Shown: in pieces, positions 10,539 through 21,182 of the stretch
How the letters are laid out: every line of letters begins with the position of its first letter
Position numbering within the stretch: position 1 is the stretch's first letter
NCBI GenBank assembly: GCA_036897625.1
Contig: JAYMTA010000307.1
Span: 1 to 31,819 of the forward strand
Direction: 5' to 3'
Source: Pelargonium cotyledonis
Taxonomy: Eukaryota; Streptophyta; Magnoliopsida; Geraniales; Geraniaceae
Length of the DNA stretch: 31,819 nucleotides
Translations under genes and position numbers: made by a program
The notes under the pieces: model-generated
Told to the model about the DNA's origin: nothing
Seen by the model: only the letters and a program-made list of their open reading frames with translations
Database searches by the model: none

Positions 10539-11634
10539 GGTAAAAGACCAGATTTGGTACCTGAACTTTCAGGTAATGACCCGATTTGGTCTCTGAACTT
10601 TGTTTAACCAAAATTGGTCCTTGAACTTTCGAAGTGTGACCCAATTTGGTCCTTGATTATGATGTGGAAATTAAATTATTTTTAATATTCTATTTTATTT
10701 CAATACATTGCTGACGTGTCAGTCCACATATACTAAAAATCATGTGACTTGCACGTGGTTGCCACGTCAGCTAATTCTTCCCCAAATTACCCAGTTGCTT
10801 CCTCTTCTTCCTTCTGGTGCATCAGATCAGAGTTCCCTTCTTTTGCTTCCGTTTGTCGTTGTGAAGGTGGAAATGTTTCAACACCCAATTCTCAATAAAT
10901 ATCTAAAGTTTTAGCAACTATGCCAAGTTTATGAAAGGCAATAGCAGAAGCAAACAACCTTTTGCAATATCAGTTGAAATATAAGTTATCAACAACTACA
11001 AACTACATACACCAAATATTACAATAAACATAAGCATATATGATAAAATAAACAAGTTCTTGGATCTGCCCTGCTTGCACCATGTATCAGTTCATTCAAG
11101 ATCTAGCTTAGGGATTTCTACTTTTCCTCATCGATCTAGCTAGGGTTTGAGAAGAAGATTGATGTGAGTTTGAAGAAGAAGGTTGCGAAAGTGGAGCTCT
11201 TTGAAGTCCAATAGAGGTTGTAGGTGGGATCATTGAGCTGCTGAGCTATGAATCCCACAAACCCTACACCATTACAACTAGAATTTGGCAGGCCAGTGGC
11301 TTGCATATCTCAGGTGCTCCATTACCGTCTAGAGGAAGAAGACGATCCGTACAATAGGCAACAACGGTGCCGTTTTTCTGTGTGATTTGGGGAATAATTA
11401 GCTGATGTGGCAAACATGTGCAGGTCACATGATTTTTTAATACACGTGGATTGCCACATCAGCAAAATGTTTAAATAAAATAAAATATAAAAAATAATTT
11501 AATTTCCATGTCATGATGAAGGACCAAACTGGGTCACGCTTTGAAAGTTAAAGAATTAATTTTGATTAAATAAAGTTCAAGAATCAAATTAAATCATTAC
11601 TTGAAAGTTGAGGGATTAAATTGAATATTTCACT
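10539..11634. mobile_element. Non-autonomous Mutator-like element with long TIRs
   Basis: The ends are inverted repeats of about 256 bases: 10539-10794 matches the reverse complement of 11378-11634 over nearly its whole length. Anchors are 'ggaaattaaattattttt' and 'aaaatcatgtgac(t/c)tgcac', and divergence is moderate by eye. Flanking 9-mers ttatttttt (10530-10538) and tgatttttt (11635-11643) differ at one base and fit a 9-bp target duplication. Inside are about 580 bases with no transposase ORF. The interior read on the minus strand has a leader-like stretch with 'tcaaaccctagct', which may be captured host sequence. Divergence between the TIRs indicates an old insertion. Confidence 0.8.
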
Positions 11635-11699
11635 TGATTTTTTTGAGCTATATGTTATTTCAAAGTAAGGAGATACAGATGGATATTAATTTGTTAGGT

Positions 11700-12014
11700 G
11701 TAATTACTAGTAGAGAAGAGCCCAATACCTCTTTCAAGAAATTCTGTTCTGAGTTGTTAGGCCCAAATCCTATCAAATGGAAGACAGGCCTATAACTTTC
11801 AGCCCATAAGCCATAACCCATCAGTCACGATCTTCTTCAACAACAAACAAGGATATAATGCATGCTTCGCGCGCCAAATTCCGACTTCTATTTTTTCTAT
11901 ATTATATTTTAAGAACTCTGGGTCTAGTTTTTAACTTGTAATTTATAGCATTTTGGTATCAATTTCAAGATCTATCAGATTTTTTCGTCTCCACAGGTGA
12001 TCCTCGAACCCTAA
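11700..12014 (+). promoter_or_regulatory. Promoter-like block: site II, E2F and telo-box motifs
   Basis: Site II-type elements (GGCCCA at 11760-11765; GCCCA at 11720-11724 and 11802-11806) are followed by an E2F-like site (GCGCGCCAAA, reverse TTTGGCGCGC, 11869-11878) and a telo-box (AACCCTAA, 12007-12014). This combination is known from promoters of ribosomal protein, replication and snoRNA genes in plants. 'ccacag|gtgatcc' at about 11990-12002 could be the first splice donor. I find no long ORF downstream, so the controlled product is unclear. Confidence 0.45.
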
Positions 12015-15000
12015 TTATCATCTGAACTATAAAAAACATAAATACAAATGTTCGGCAATACAGTTAGTGAGAAGCAGAAATTATCAGTCTAATTTGACAA
12101 ATATTCTCATGTTTAATGATTTTTTGTATTTTGTTTCTAACATGGAGCTGTTATTTTATATCTGCAACAATTTGTATGTTCAGTTCACCTAAAAGTTTTG
12201 AAATGTGTGCTTCTGGAAGGAATTGCTAGCCTAACCCTTTATCTTGATTGGTGTTTGTGGGGATTTTTTAAAATCAATTTCTTCGTAATTGGATCCATAT
12301 ATAGAAAGAAGAAACAATTTCATGGAAGTTGTAAAAAGATGTTCTTAAAATCGGCATGAAATTAATTGGTGCAGTGCAAAGAAGTGGTGTGGAGTGGGAG
12401 CTAATTGGAAGTGGAGGGCTCTAATTAAACGGCACTAAATGCAACTGCTCTACACTACTTGGTATTATCGTTTTCTATATTAAGTTATTGGCCATTAAGG
12501 TGTTCGGTGAAACTTGAAAGCATTTTATTGCTTTTTGAATTTTTTGTAATTACATTTTGATTTACAGTGAGCAATTCTGATTTTGGCTTGACCCCACTTG
12601 ATGTGTGCTTTGCAGAATTCATGTTAGTCCTGTCCGATTCTGACTAACTCGTTATGCTTCTTTATATGCAACGTCCAAGCATCAAAAGTGCAGGCCTCAT
12701 TACTGCTATCGGAGTAAGATTCATGGATGTTGTATTTTGTAGGTAATGGAGTTTATTGTTGTGATGCTCATATGTCAATACACAGTATTGGGATCTTGTT
12801 CCGACATATTGACAGTGTTGCCCATTCAAGAAGCCTGTGTGTTAGGAACAGCATTTGGAGGTAGAATCTGTGGATTATTATTGGTTTACTCAAGTATGGA
12901 CACTGGACGGAGAGAGTATTAAGAAAAGGTTCGGTGCCATATTGAATATGTTAAATTATGTACGGGACATTGGGACCTAGATTTAAGAATAACTAATGGC
13001 CTTGAGGATAACGACTCAATTAACTATTTTGGGAAGACCGGGTCGTAGCCATTTTTTTCTTTTTCAGTTAATAGTAACAGGAGATTGAACATATATGCAG
13101 CCATAAATTGCCTTAAGTTTAGTTGCATTTATGTTAATATGCTAAGTTAGATAATAGTACTCAAGTTCACATCTGCTTTGGAGGAAAGTGAACAAGGACC
13201 GTATGAATGCAATGATGAGAATTAACATGCTCTGTAATGACATTAGATTGGCTTATGTTTTGTGAGTTAACGATTCATTTACCTCCCGCTAGTTTGTTTT
13301 GTTCACTATTAGATGAGAACTTTTCAGTAAACTTAGAGTTACAGGTACACTTAGTTTATCCCCAAACGTTTTTCACGGCGAGAACTGAGAACCTTTACAA
13401 TATGATATTAAATTCATTGAACAACATCATTGTGTTGAAACTAGGAACAAGCAGTCAACTGATAAATGAGTAGGGTGGTTCCAGAATATGGGCTAGGCTA
13501 TGTCCTTTGAAGTTTGAAGGAGTTGAAATGATCTTACGTGTTCTGTTATAGGATAAAATTATTTGATAGGTTATAAATTAGTAGAGTGAGCCCTCTTCTT
13601 CAGTAACTCTTTTGTGTCCAGTCTGAAGAGAACACCTTGCATAGCTGCATTCAAGAAGAACTCTTCACTTTTGACAGGCACATGGCTACTACGGGGGAAA
13701 GGAAGATGTTATAACACTGCATCCAGGACGGAAATGTTTTTATGGGAAAGGGACCTCGTGATGATTTACATTGGTGTAACATCATTTTCAGATTCTAATT
13801 AAATGTCTGCTAAATGAACCTTCAATAAAGATGGTATCCACATCACATAACCTAGTCTGTGAATGTAAACAAGGCTTCTATTTCCTTGGGTTAAGCTGGA
13901 CACTGAACCTACGGTGGTCACAATGTCAAAAACTAATTTGTGTGTAGAATTCAGATAATGACGTGTTTTCTATTAACTGGTTCTACTATTGGAGCAATTA
14001 GTAATCATACCGTTCATATGATCCCATCTTCAAGCTCTCAACCATACGATCATGCAAAGTAGGACACTGTCAATAACCTACCTAAGTTGTATCTTATCTT
14101 CCACTTTAATAGACTCTACTAGTTAGTGTCCTTGCCAAGATGTCTTAGTGTATTGGGAAGCTGGTATCTTTAACACACTGGTATATTCTTCTTTACCATG
14201 TATTCAGACCAATCTCTCATTTGCTTTTCATTCTCATTCTAGAAAAATGGTTAGCTAACTCAGGATATGCAGCAATGGCTCATGATTTCTTTTCGGGAAG
14301 ATAATAGTGAGATGCCTATAGATTAGGAACTTGAGGATCTACTTTGGCATCATTGATATGTTGTTTAAAGAATATACATGTTTCTGTGTATGCTGTGTTG
14401 TTGTTCATATAAAACTTGTGGAGAAATCAACCACGTGGACGAGTATAAGCTTGACAGGTATGATGTGTATTCATTTAATAGGGTAATTAAGGCCATGTTG
14501 GACCATATACATGGCTGGAGTTGGCACTGATCAAAGATAATTTAAGGTGGTGTCCTCATTGTCCTTTCCAGCCAATATGAATCTTGGATCCATGAGTCCT
14601 CTGCTTTGCACTCCATAGTCCACACAGACACATATTTAAGTTTTCCATTTTAGCCTTTCTTCTATGGGTCCATCTTTTTGTCTTTTTAATCACACTAAAT
14701 CAATCAAGATACCCCTACACAACCCTTAGAGCACCCACCTCAATAAATTTCTCATGCCACCTTCAATTTACTGTATTGCCCTTAGGGTTCTTCATTGGAA
14801 GTGGCCTAGGTCACAATCACCACCATAAAGTGTCAACCTTTTTTGGCAGGGTAAGTTTTGGATTTCATCAACTGGTGAGTCAAGCCCCCACTATCTTAAA
14901 TCTTGGTTGAATTTGGGAAAATTTATGGCATTTGCTTAGTAGCATAATGGTTTCATGAAAATAATAGAGGTGTAATAACTAGAAGTTATTATCCAATTTG

Positions 15001-16140
15001 ACTGATGCTAGCTAGAGAACTCTATCATGTGTGATTACTAATAGTTGCTGCATCTTTTTAAAGGCTATGATTAGCTTAATACATGATTTGAGTTTGACTG
15101 TAAGCAAATTTTTGCACAACACTTTCACTTTTTAACTGGTTTGAATAGCTATCATTCATTGATTTTAACTTTTGAATTGGGACCATTGATTTATGCAGCC
15201 ACATTAATACAGAGAGAAGGCAGAGGACATGGATTAAATGAGATGAAAAAAAAGACACTAATGCCCTTGCTTGTTCGACCACACAAATCCTTAGGCCGTC
15301 AACTGCAAGGGTAGTACAGTCTTGTTGATTCCGTCCTGATTCAAGTTTACTGAAGATCCTTCTTTGGAAGGGAGTCGGTCAAGTTCAGAATAGGTAATTT
15401 TATTAGGTTCCGTCCTTTTTTTGTCATTGGCAATGTATAGGAATTGTTCATTGTGTCCTTACCTTGTTGAGATGGATAGACAACGTTGGTGATGAATAGC
15501 TTGTAAGGGTGCATCAATGTATGTTGCCTTCATAGAATCGTTGGAGTTGTGATTTGGTGACCATGTGACATTCCTATCCTCATTATCTGCGCAATGCATA
15601 GATAAGCTTTTTCGTATGCATGCATTCACTTGTCCAAATAAATTATTGGGATAGTTTGAGCTGAGAGTACGATGTTCTTATTCGTAGAGTAAGTTTGTGT
15701 GATTTATGCCTTGATTTGTTCAATGGTTTGAGAAGTTTCTTTGTGGATGGCATGCATCTCCTCTTTTGCATCCATAGAGTAAATAGAATGCGTGCAAGTT
15801 GACATTTAATATCAATTTCGTGAGTTAAATACCTTATTTTTGTTTTAATCATAAGTATATACGTATCCTATAAGTAGAAAATAAATTTCAAATTAGTTGA
15901 ATTTATTTTGTAGAGGTAACTAGTATCAGCAAAATAGAGTGATGAGTAAGTTACAACCCCAAACTACTATAGTCTTTAAATGTTGTTTGACCTCCTTGCA
16001 GACAAGGTTTGGAGCAGCTATGGCTATATGGCTATGGTGTGATGGCAGTCAAGATGAGGTGTTACTGATCGGAGGAGGGATGGATATAGTACGGACATGG
16101 ACGGTTATCAGCCTAGTCAGTCCTATTGCTGGATAAAGTG
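11880..16140 (+). ncRNA. Possible spliced non-coding transcript (weak)
   Basis: Downstream of the promoter-like block the + strand has several good splice-like signals but no ORF longer than about 78 codons. The best candidate exon is 12616-12713, between 'gtgctttgcag' and 'gtaagat'; it has stops in the frames I checked. Other acceptors are 'ttttgtgtccag' before 13622 and 'cctccttgcag' before 16002. The base composition is less AT-rich than the surrounding gaps. I searched for C/D box snoRNA motifs because the promoter elements suggest a snoRNA or ribosomal gene, but found no convincing pair. It may equally be a decayed gene or chance. Confidence 0.25.
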
Positions 16141-16159
16141 AAATGTACTCTTCTACTCA

Positions 16160-16758
16160 AATATTAGGTTGGTCCAAACTCCTTAACAAAACCTACTTTT
16201 ACCTAAACTTATAGTTTCTATGTGAAATATACTTAACTGGAATCCAGATTTCAGATTTCACTATTCTTAATGTAGGGTACCATATGATAAAGTTGTTTGG
16301 TGCTTAATTTGCCTCCTTTTATATGAATTACCAACAAACGTCTTGAACAATTGGACAATTTTTCACTGAAATAATAATAACAATAAATAAATAAATAATG
16401 AGAAATTTAGCTGACCGGAATATATATCTCTAGCTAGCATATAATTGAGCATATGTACTTGGATTTTAGGTCATGATTTAATTACCAAAAAGTAAAAGTG
16501 GAACATGGAACATGCTACTAATTTGAGCTGGAAGACAAGGGTACTTTTGGAATGTCATTTTAACACATTCACTGATCAAATTTATTTCTTTAACCCATAT
16601 ATGTTGCTGACCTTTCTCCTTAGCTCATATCCCATCTCTTCATTTACAAATACTTTTCTCTCTCTCCCATTACTTCCTTCACTTCTTGAGTTTATACAGT
16701 GAAAAAAACAACACATAGATCTCTTCCTTGCTGGTTTCACTAGCTCTCCAGCGCCCAA
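16160..16758 (+). promoter_or_regulatory. MYB promoter and 5' leader
   Basis: AT-rich to about 16600, then pyrimidine-rich ('ttttctctctctcccattac' near 16650), as in plant 5' leaders. 'gtttatacag' near 16690 is a weak TATA-like sequence. No in-frame ATG precedes the start at 16759. A short ORF at 16505-16702 has no family features and lies inside this region. Confidence 0.4.
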
Positions 16759-18626
16759 ATGGGTCGATCACCGTGTTGTGACAAGGTTGGCTTGAAGAAA
16801 GGTCCCTGGACTCCTGAAGAGGATCAGAAACTCTTAGCTTACATTGAAGAGCACGGCCATGGGAGCTGGCGTGCCTTGCCGGCCAAAGCTGGTGATGATC
16901 ACTTACATCATCTATCTATATATATACCACACTTTTATATAGCTTATTATAATATACATATTTTCATCTCTGTTGATGTATATGTATATAGGTCTTCAAA
17001 GATGTGGGAAGAGCTGCAGACTGAGATGGACTAATTATCTGAGACCTGATATCAAGAGAGGCAAGTTCAGTTTACAAGAAGAACAAACCATCATTCAACT
17101 CCATGCCCTCTTGGGGAACAGGTACATATGTATATAGTAATGTTATTGTAATTGTATAATCTTGTCGAAATGGCTTGTAGTGTTGTAATAATCACTATCA
17201 TTCTCTCTGTACCATCAGTTCAGGTGATGAGTCTCGGTCTTTGTTACTTGGTTGCAAATTGATACTTCAACAACTTGAAAGAGATTGATGAAATGTTTCT
17301 ATAATTTGAGATTAGTTTCATCTCTACATTCTTCTTAATTTCCATAGGATTTTCCATTTTTGAACTTTTTCATTGGAGTTTAGCCTGCAAAAACCATTAA
17401 TTCACAGCTATTCTTGGAGCTATCGCCATTAATTTGGCCAATGGTTTCTGGTGTTTTACTGTTATCCATATTTACTCTTTTCCTGACAAGCAATGCTATT
17501 AGGTAGGTAGGTATCTTTAAATGCAAAAGTATCTTGCAAATTTACACAGAAATTGAGGCTCATTTCTTGTATTTTCTTCTCAGACTCATTCTCAATACAT
17601 AGAATCTCTGTCTTGTGCTATCTAGTTTATTATTTAGCTTATGGTTAATTTCTAGGGTTTTGTAGCTTAATGAAACCATTCTGTCTGTATTATGTCTTTG
17701 TTTCCAGGTGGTCGGCTATAGCCACTCACTTGCCAAAGAGAACGGACAATGAGATCAAGAACTACTGGAACACGCATCTTAAGAAAAGGCTAGCCAAAAT
17801 GGGCATAGATCCGGTCACTCACAAGCCCCAAAACGATACTCTTCTCTCCAGTGACGGACAGTCCAAGAACACAGCCAACCTCAGCCACATGGCTCAGTGG
17901 GAGAGCGCTCGGCTAGAAGCCGAAGCTCGGCTTGTCAGGGAATCAAAGCAGCGTTCACGCCCGTTCCAAAAGAACCAAGAATTCAGTGCAACAACCACTC
18001 CAGCTTCTTCCACTTCAGCTCAGTTCCTGAACAAGCCAGCAGCTTCTTCTTCCGCCACTGCACAGTCTCAGTCTCTTGACATCCTGAAAGCCTGGAACGG
18101 CTCCTGGACGAAGCCAACCATGTCCGGACTCTGCGGCCAAGACCTCGAGTCGCCAACCTCCACTCTCACCTTCTCCGAGAACGCGCCGCCTATCATGACA
18201 ACAGCTGGGATCGGAGGAGAGACCTCCCCGGCCATGTTTGAGTTCGTTGGCACTTCAGGCTCGTCGGAGACTGGAATCTTGAAAGAAGAAGGCGATCATT
18301 TGCCGGAGTTCAAAGAGGGTTTGGAGAACTCCATGTCGTTCGCTTCGAGCCTCCACGACATGACATTGTCCATGGAAGGCGACGCATGGACGAGCGGTGA
18401 GTCTTTGAGGACAAGCAGTCATGGAAATGGACAAGCAGTGACGACAATGGAGGAGGGTTTTACTAACTTGTTGCTTAACAATTCCGACAACCACCACAGC
18501 GACTCTGACAATGTCAGTGGCGGCAGTGGCAGTGGCGGCAGAAGTGATTACGAGGATAACAAGAACTACTGGAACAGCATTCTCAATTTGGTCAACTCTG
18601 CTCCATCTGAATCTCCAATGTTCTAG
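16759..18626 (+). CDS. MYB16: R2R3-MYB transcription factor, subgroup 9 (MIXTA/MYB16/MYB106-like)
   Basis: Spliced from exons 16759-16891 (133 nt), 16992-17121 (130 nt) and 17708-18626 (919 nt): 1182 nt, 393 aa. The 133/130 pattern with phase-1 and phase-2 introns is the classic R2R3-MYB structure. R2 spans about residues 14-65 (Trp17, 37, 57) and R3 about 66-116, with Phe70 replacing the first Trp as usual, then Trp89 and Trp108. R3 ends '[18 protein letters not shown]'. The bHLH-binding signature [D/E]L..[R/K] is absent from R3, as expected for MIXTA-like proteins. Subgroup 9 is identified by the motif around 147-167 ([21 protein letters not shown], one residue split here as [16 protein letters not shown]) and by the C-terminal 'FTNLLLNN' and '[19 protein letters not shown]' blocks. 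Family members work in the nucleus of epidermal cells, promoting conical cell or trichome outgrowth and cuticle and wax gene expression. The ORF is intact and of normal length. MYB16 versus MYB106 cannot be settled here. Confidence 0.95.
17502..17525 (+). promoter_or_regulatory. AC elements next to an L1 box in MYB intron 2
   Basis: Within the 586-bp second intron, GGTAGGTAGGTA (17502-17513) contains two overlapping reverse-orientation ACCTACC AC elements, known R2R3-MYB sites. Five bases later comes TAAATGCA (17518-17525), a perfect L1 box (TAAATGYA), the binding site of epidermal HD-ZIP IV factors such as ATML1. The motifs fit an epidermal gene, but such short motifs also occur by chance: TAAATGCA also appears near 8442 and 12437. 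Confidence 0.35.
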
Positions 18627-20040
18627 CCGCCAAGACTACTTATAAATATATTAAAACCATAATTAATCACTCCTCAACCCAAGTCAAGAACCATTGTTCT
18701 TCTTGTTTCTTTGTTTCCATTTTTTGATTTCAATGTTCTTAGAAGGCTGAGAATACAGCATGCATGATCATGTTTTTTTTTTTTTTGTCAGTGTGTGTGT
18801 TTGGTTACTTTCCTTAATTCTCACATGTAAGATTGATTCTTGTTGGAGCTTGGAAGTAACAAATACTGCATATTTTGGCTATATCTATATATCTAATTTA
18901 TTTTTTTGTAACTGGGTTTTATTTTTATATATAATATATGTAGATGATGTTGATTACTTGAGAGTGTTTCGATTTGTGTGTGTGTGTGTGGAGAGATCGA
19001 TATATATGATTCTAATTAATGGGATCTGCATGAAAATAAATGAATTACCTATTAAATATATTTCTCTCTTTGTTTTAAATTTTTTGTATATATAGACATG
19101 CATGTCCAATAAGAGATGTATTTATTATGGAATTTATTGCTGTTGGTTTCATGTCGCATTCTTGCTCCTGTGCAAGAGCTTTTTCTTTCTTTTCTTTTTT
19201 GTTTCTTTCTTGGGATTTTCCTTTTGTTTGGCTGAGAAGAAAACTGGGAATTTCAGTTCCATCCATAACCCTTTTTCCTGCTAGCTACAATTCTTGACAT
19301 AGACAATTCTAGATATTAATAAAAGTGACTTTAATTGAAGTGACAATGTTACTATTTTACATCTTATTTTAAGTTAATAGAGTGGGATTAGGTGCCAATT
19401 TAGCAAGTTTATTTGTTTTATAATTTTGTAAGAATCTTGGTTACCTCATTAAATATGTTTGGTCGTCGATTTAATCCCTTTATAAATTTATACTAAGTTG
19501 AAAAGTTCTAAAACTTTCAGTTTCAGAAATAAAATGGTTTTTGTTATCACTGACAATTTAGATGTTGGGTTGATTTCGGTTTGGGTTGAAAATGTTACTC
19601 CAAACCCAATCAAGAATGAGTAAATTTACCAAGAAACACTTGAAATTCAAGTGCTCGCAGGATCAAATCTAAATTATCGGTCTTGGTTTGTCAGTACTTC
19701 AACTAACATTTGTGACTTTTATAATACGACATCTGACATTTAAAATAATTATTTTTTACTGCCACTGTTATGACAATTTTATATACATATTTAATATGAC
19801 ATGTGTAAATTAATTTTGAAAATAAAAATTGTCACTGTTTAATTTTATATTTTCACCATTTGATCCTGGGAAGCAAATGTTTTGTACAAAGCCAATGCTC
19901 TCATGTTCTTAGACTAACAGCCCAATTCATTCATCTTCTTCATTCTCCATTTCCATTCTTTTTCTTAGGTATTTATTATTTTGTACAATGTCATGTTGAT
20001 TTTGGCTGATTTAAAATTTGAAATAGCTGCATTAAGAAAA
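18627..20040. other. MYB 3' UTR and intergenic DNA
   Basis: The MYB 3' UTR likely covers the first 150-350 bases; 'aaatatattaaaacc' just after the stop codon and T/GT-rich stretches beyond are consistent with plant poly(A) signals. There is a short TG run at about 18976-18990. ORFs at 18760-19095 and 19075-19284 are T-rich and overlap on both strands, with no family features. Nothing else is supported. Confidence 0.5.
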
Positions 20041-20045
20041 AAAGT

Positions 20046-20470
20046 TTTGAAAGACCTAATAAATCCGATGTGTCTTGTTTTCTTTTAAGAGAAAAGTAAG
20101 ATCTTTCATTGATATAAAGAATCTTAAAGTACAATAAACCATCCCACACATCAGAACTTACAGTATCTAAAAATGATTTAGCTAACATATGAGCTACATG
20201 ATTACATTCTCTCTCAATAAACTGGAACTGAATGATAGAGAATTTGCTAATCATAGACAAAATATATGAATAAATGAGACCCAAGACACTAGGATATCCT
20301 TTCCCTTCGGTCTCAAGAGCCTCGATAGCGACCTTTGCATCAGACTCGATAACAATACCCCTCCAACCTTTCGAGTGGGCCCCTTTCATGGCTGCAAAAA
20401 TGGTACGCGCTTCAACAACCTATGGATCAAGCCACCCATCCCAGCCTACTCAGCCACCCCCCACCCCCCA
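20046..20470 (-). pseudogene. RNase H fragment of a LINE-type retrotransposon
   Basis: The minus strand encodes a piece of the RNase H-like domain found at the end of plant LINE reverse-transcriptase proteins (RVT_3 family). It reads VVEARTIFAAMKGAHSKGW, then 'IVIESDAKVAIEAL', and further on 'FQFIERECNHVAHMLAKS', matching the family's E, ESDA and R..N..AH.LA signatures. Upstream, 'GWDGWLDP' continues the same frame through a TAG, and another in-frame stop precedes that; no reverse transcriptase remains. No A-tail or target duplication was visible. This is a dead fragment, not a host gene. Confidence 0.65.
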
Positions 20471-21182
20471 AAAACCGAGCGCTGGCCGGGGGTTAGCCAT
20501 TAACCTCCATGATAACCAGATATGAATTGGAACAACTCATCTCCAGACCGTCTTATCCGTATTAATCTTGATTAACTGATCCACTAGAGGAGACCACCTA
20601 CCAACTAGTCGACTCATGACACCGAATGGCCACCCATGCCATCCTCATATAAACAGCTAACTGAATACGACCTCCTCGTCTTGTTTTATATATTATAAAT
20701 ATATTTATTTTTATTTATTTGATTACTAGGGGTTGAAAAATAGAAATAAAAATAATAATTTTTGATACGAAGCTGAAAATAATAATCAAGTAACAAGTTA
20801 CATCTAAATAATTTAAAGCAACACTACCTAACCCAAACAAAGAAATAGAACAGTAGACTATTAAGTCTTGAAGTTGAAATTATTTAATAATAAATTTTGT
20901 ATAGACCCATCATAACTAGACATGTGTCACTTTATATATTTATTTCCAAATGATAAATTGCATTATTTTAATCATCCACTATAAAATGATGAGGAACAAC
21001 TTATATGTAGCAGGTCATGGAAATTAAAAACGGAAGGAACTTCTTGACCACCACAGCTACGTATATATCCATTTTGATTGGTATTGACAATTGATTGATA
21101 TTTAGCTCCTCATAATTAAAATATACACAGTGTATTGATAGGGATGTGATAATGCCATCCATCATGTTTTTCCAGACCAAGA
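20471..21182. other. Intergenic DNA between LINE fragment and MULE cluster
   Basis: A short C-rich stretch (20440-20475) marks the edge of the LINE fragment; after that the DNA is AT-rich without ORFs or recognisable repeats. Confidence 0.5.

Noticed and set aside
12580-12660. C/D box snoRNA candidate
   Set aside because: The C box-like 'ttgatgt' and D box-like 'ctga' are imperfect, and no terminal stem pairs.
17897-18497. ORFs on both strands inside MYB exon 3
   Set aside because: They are shadow frames of the MYB coding sequence, without family motifs of their own.
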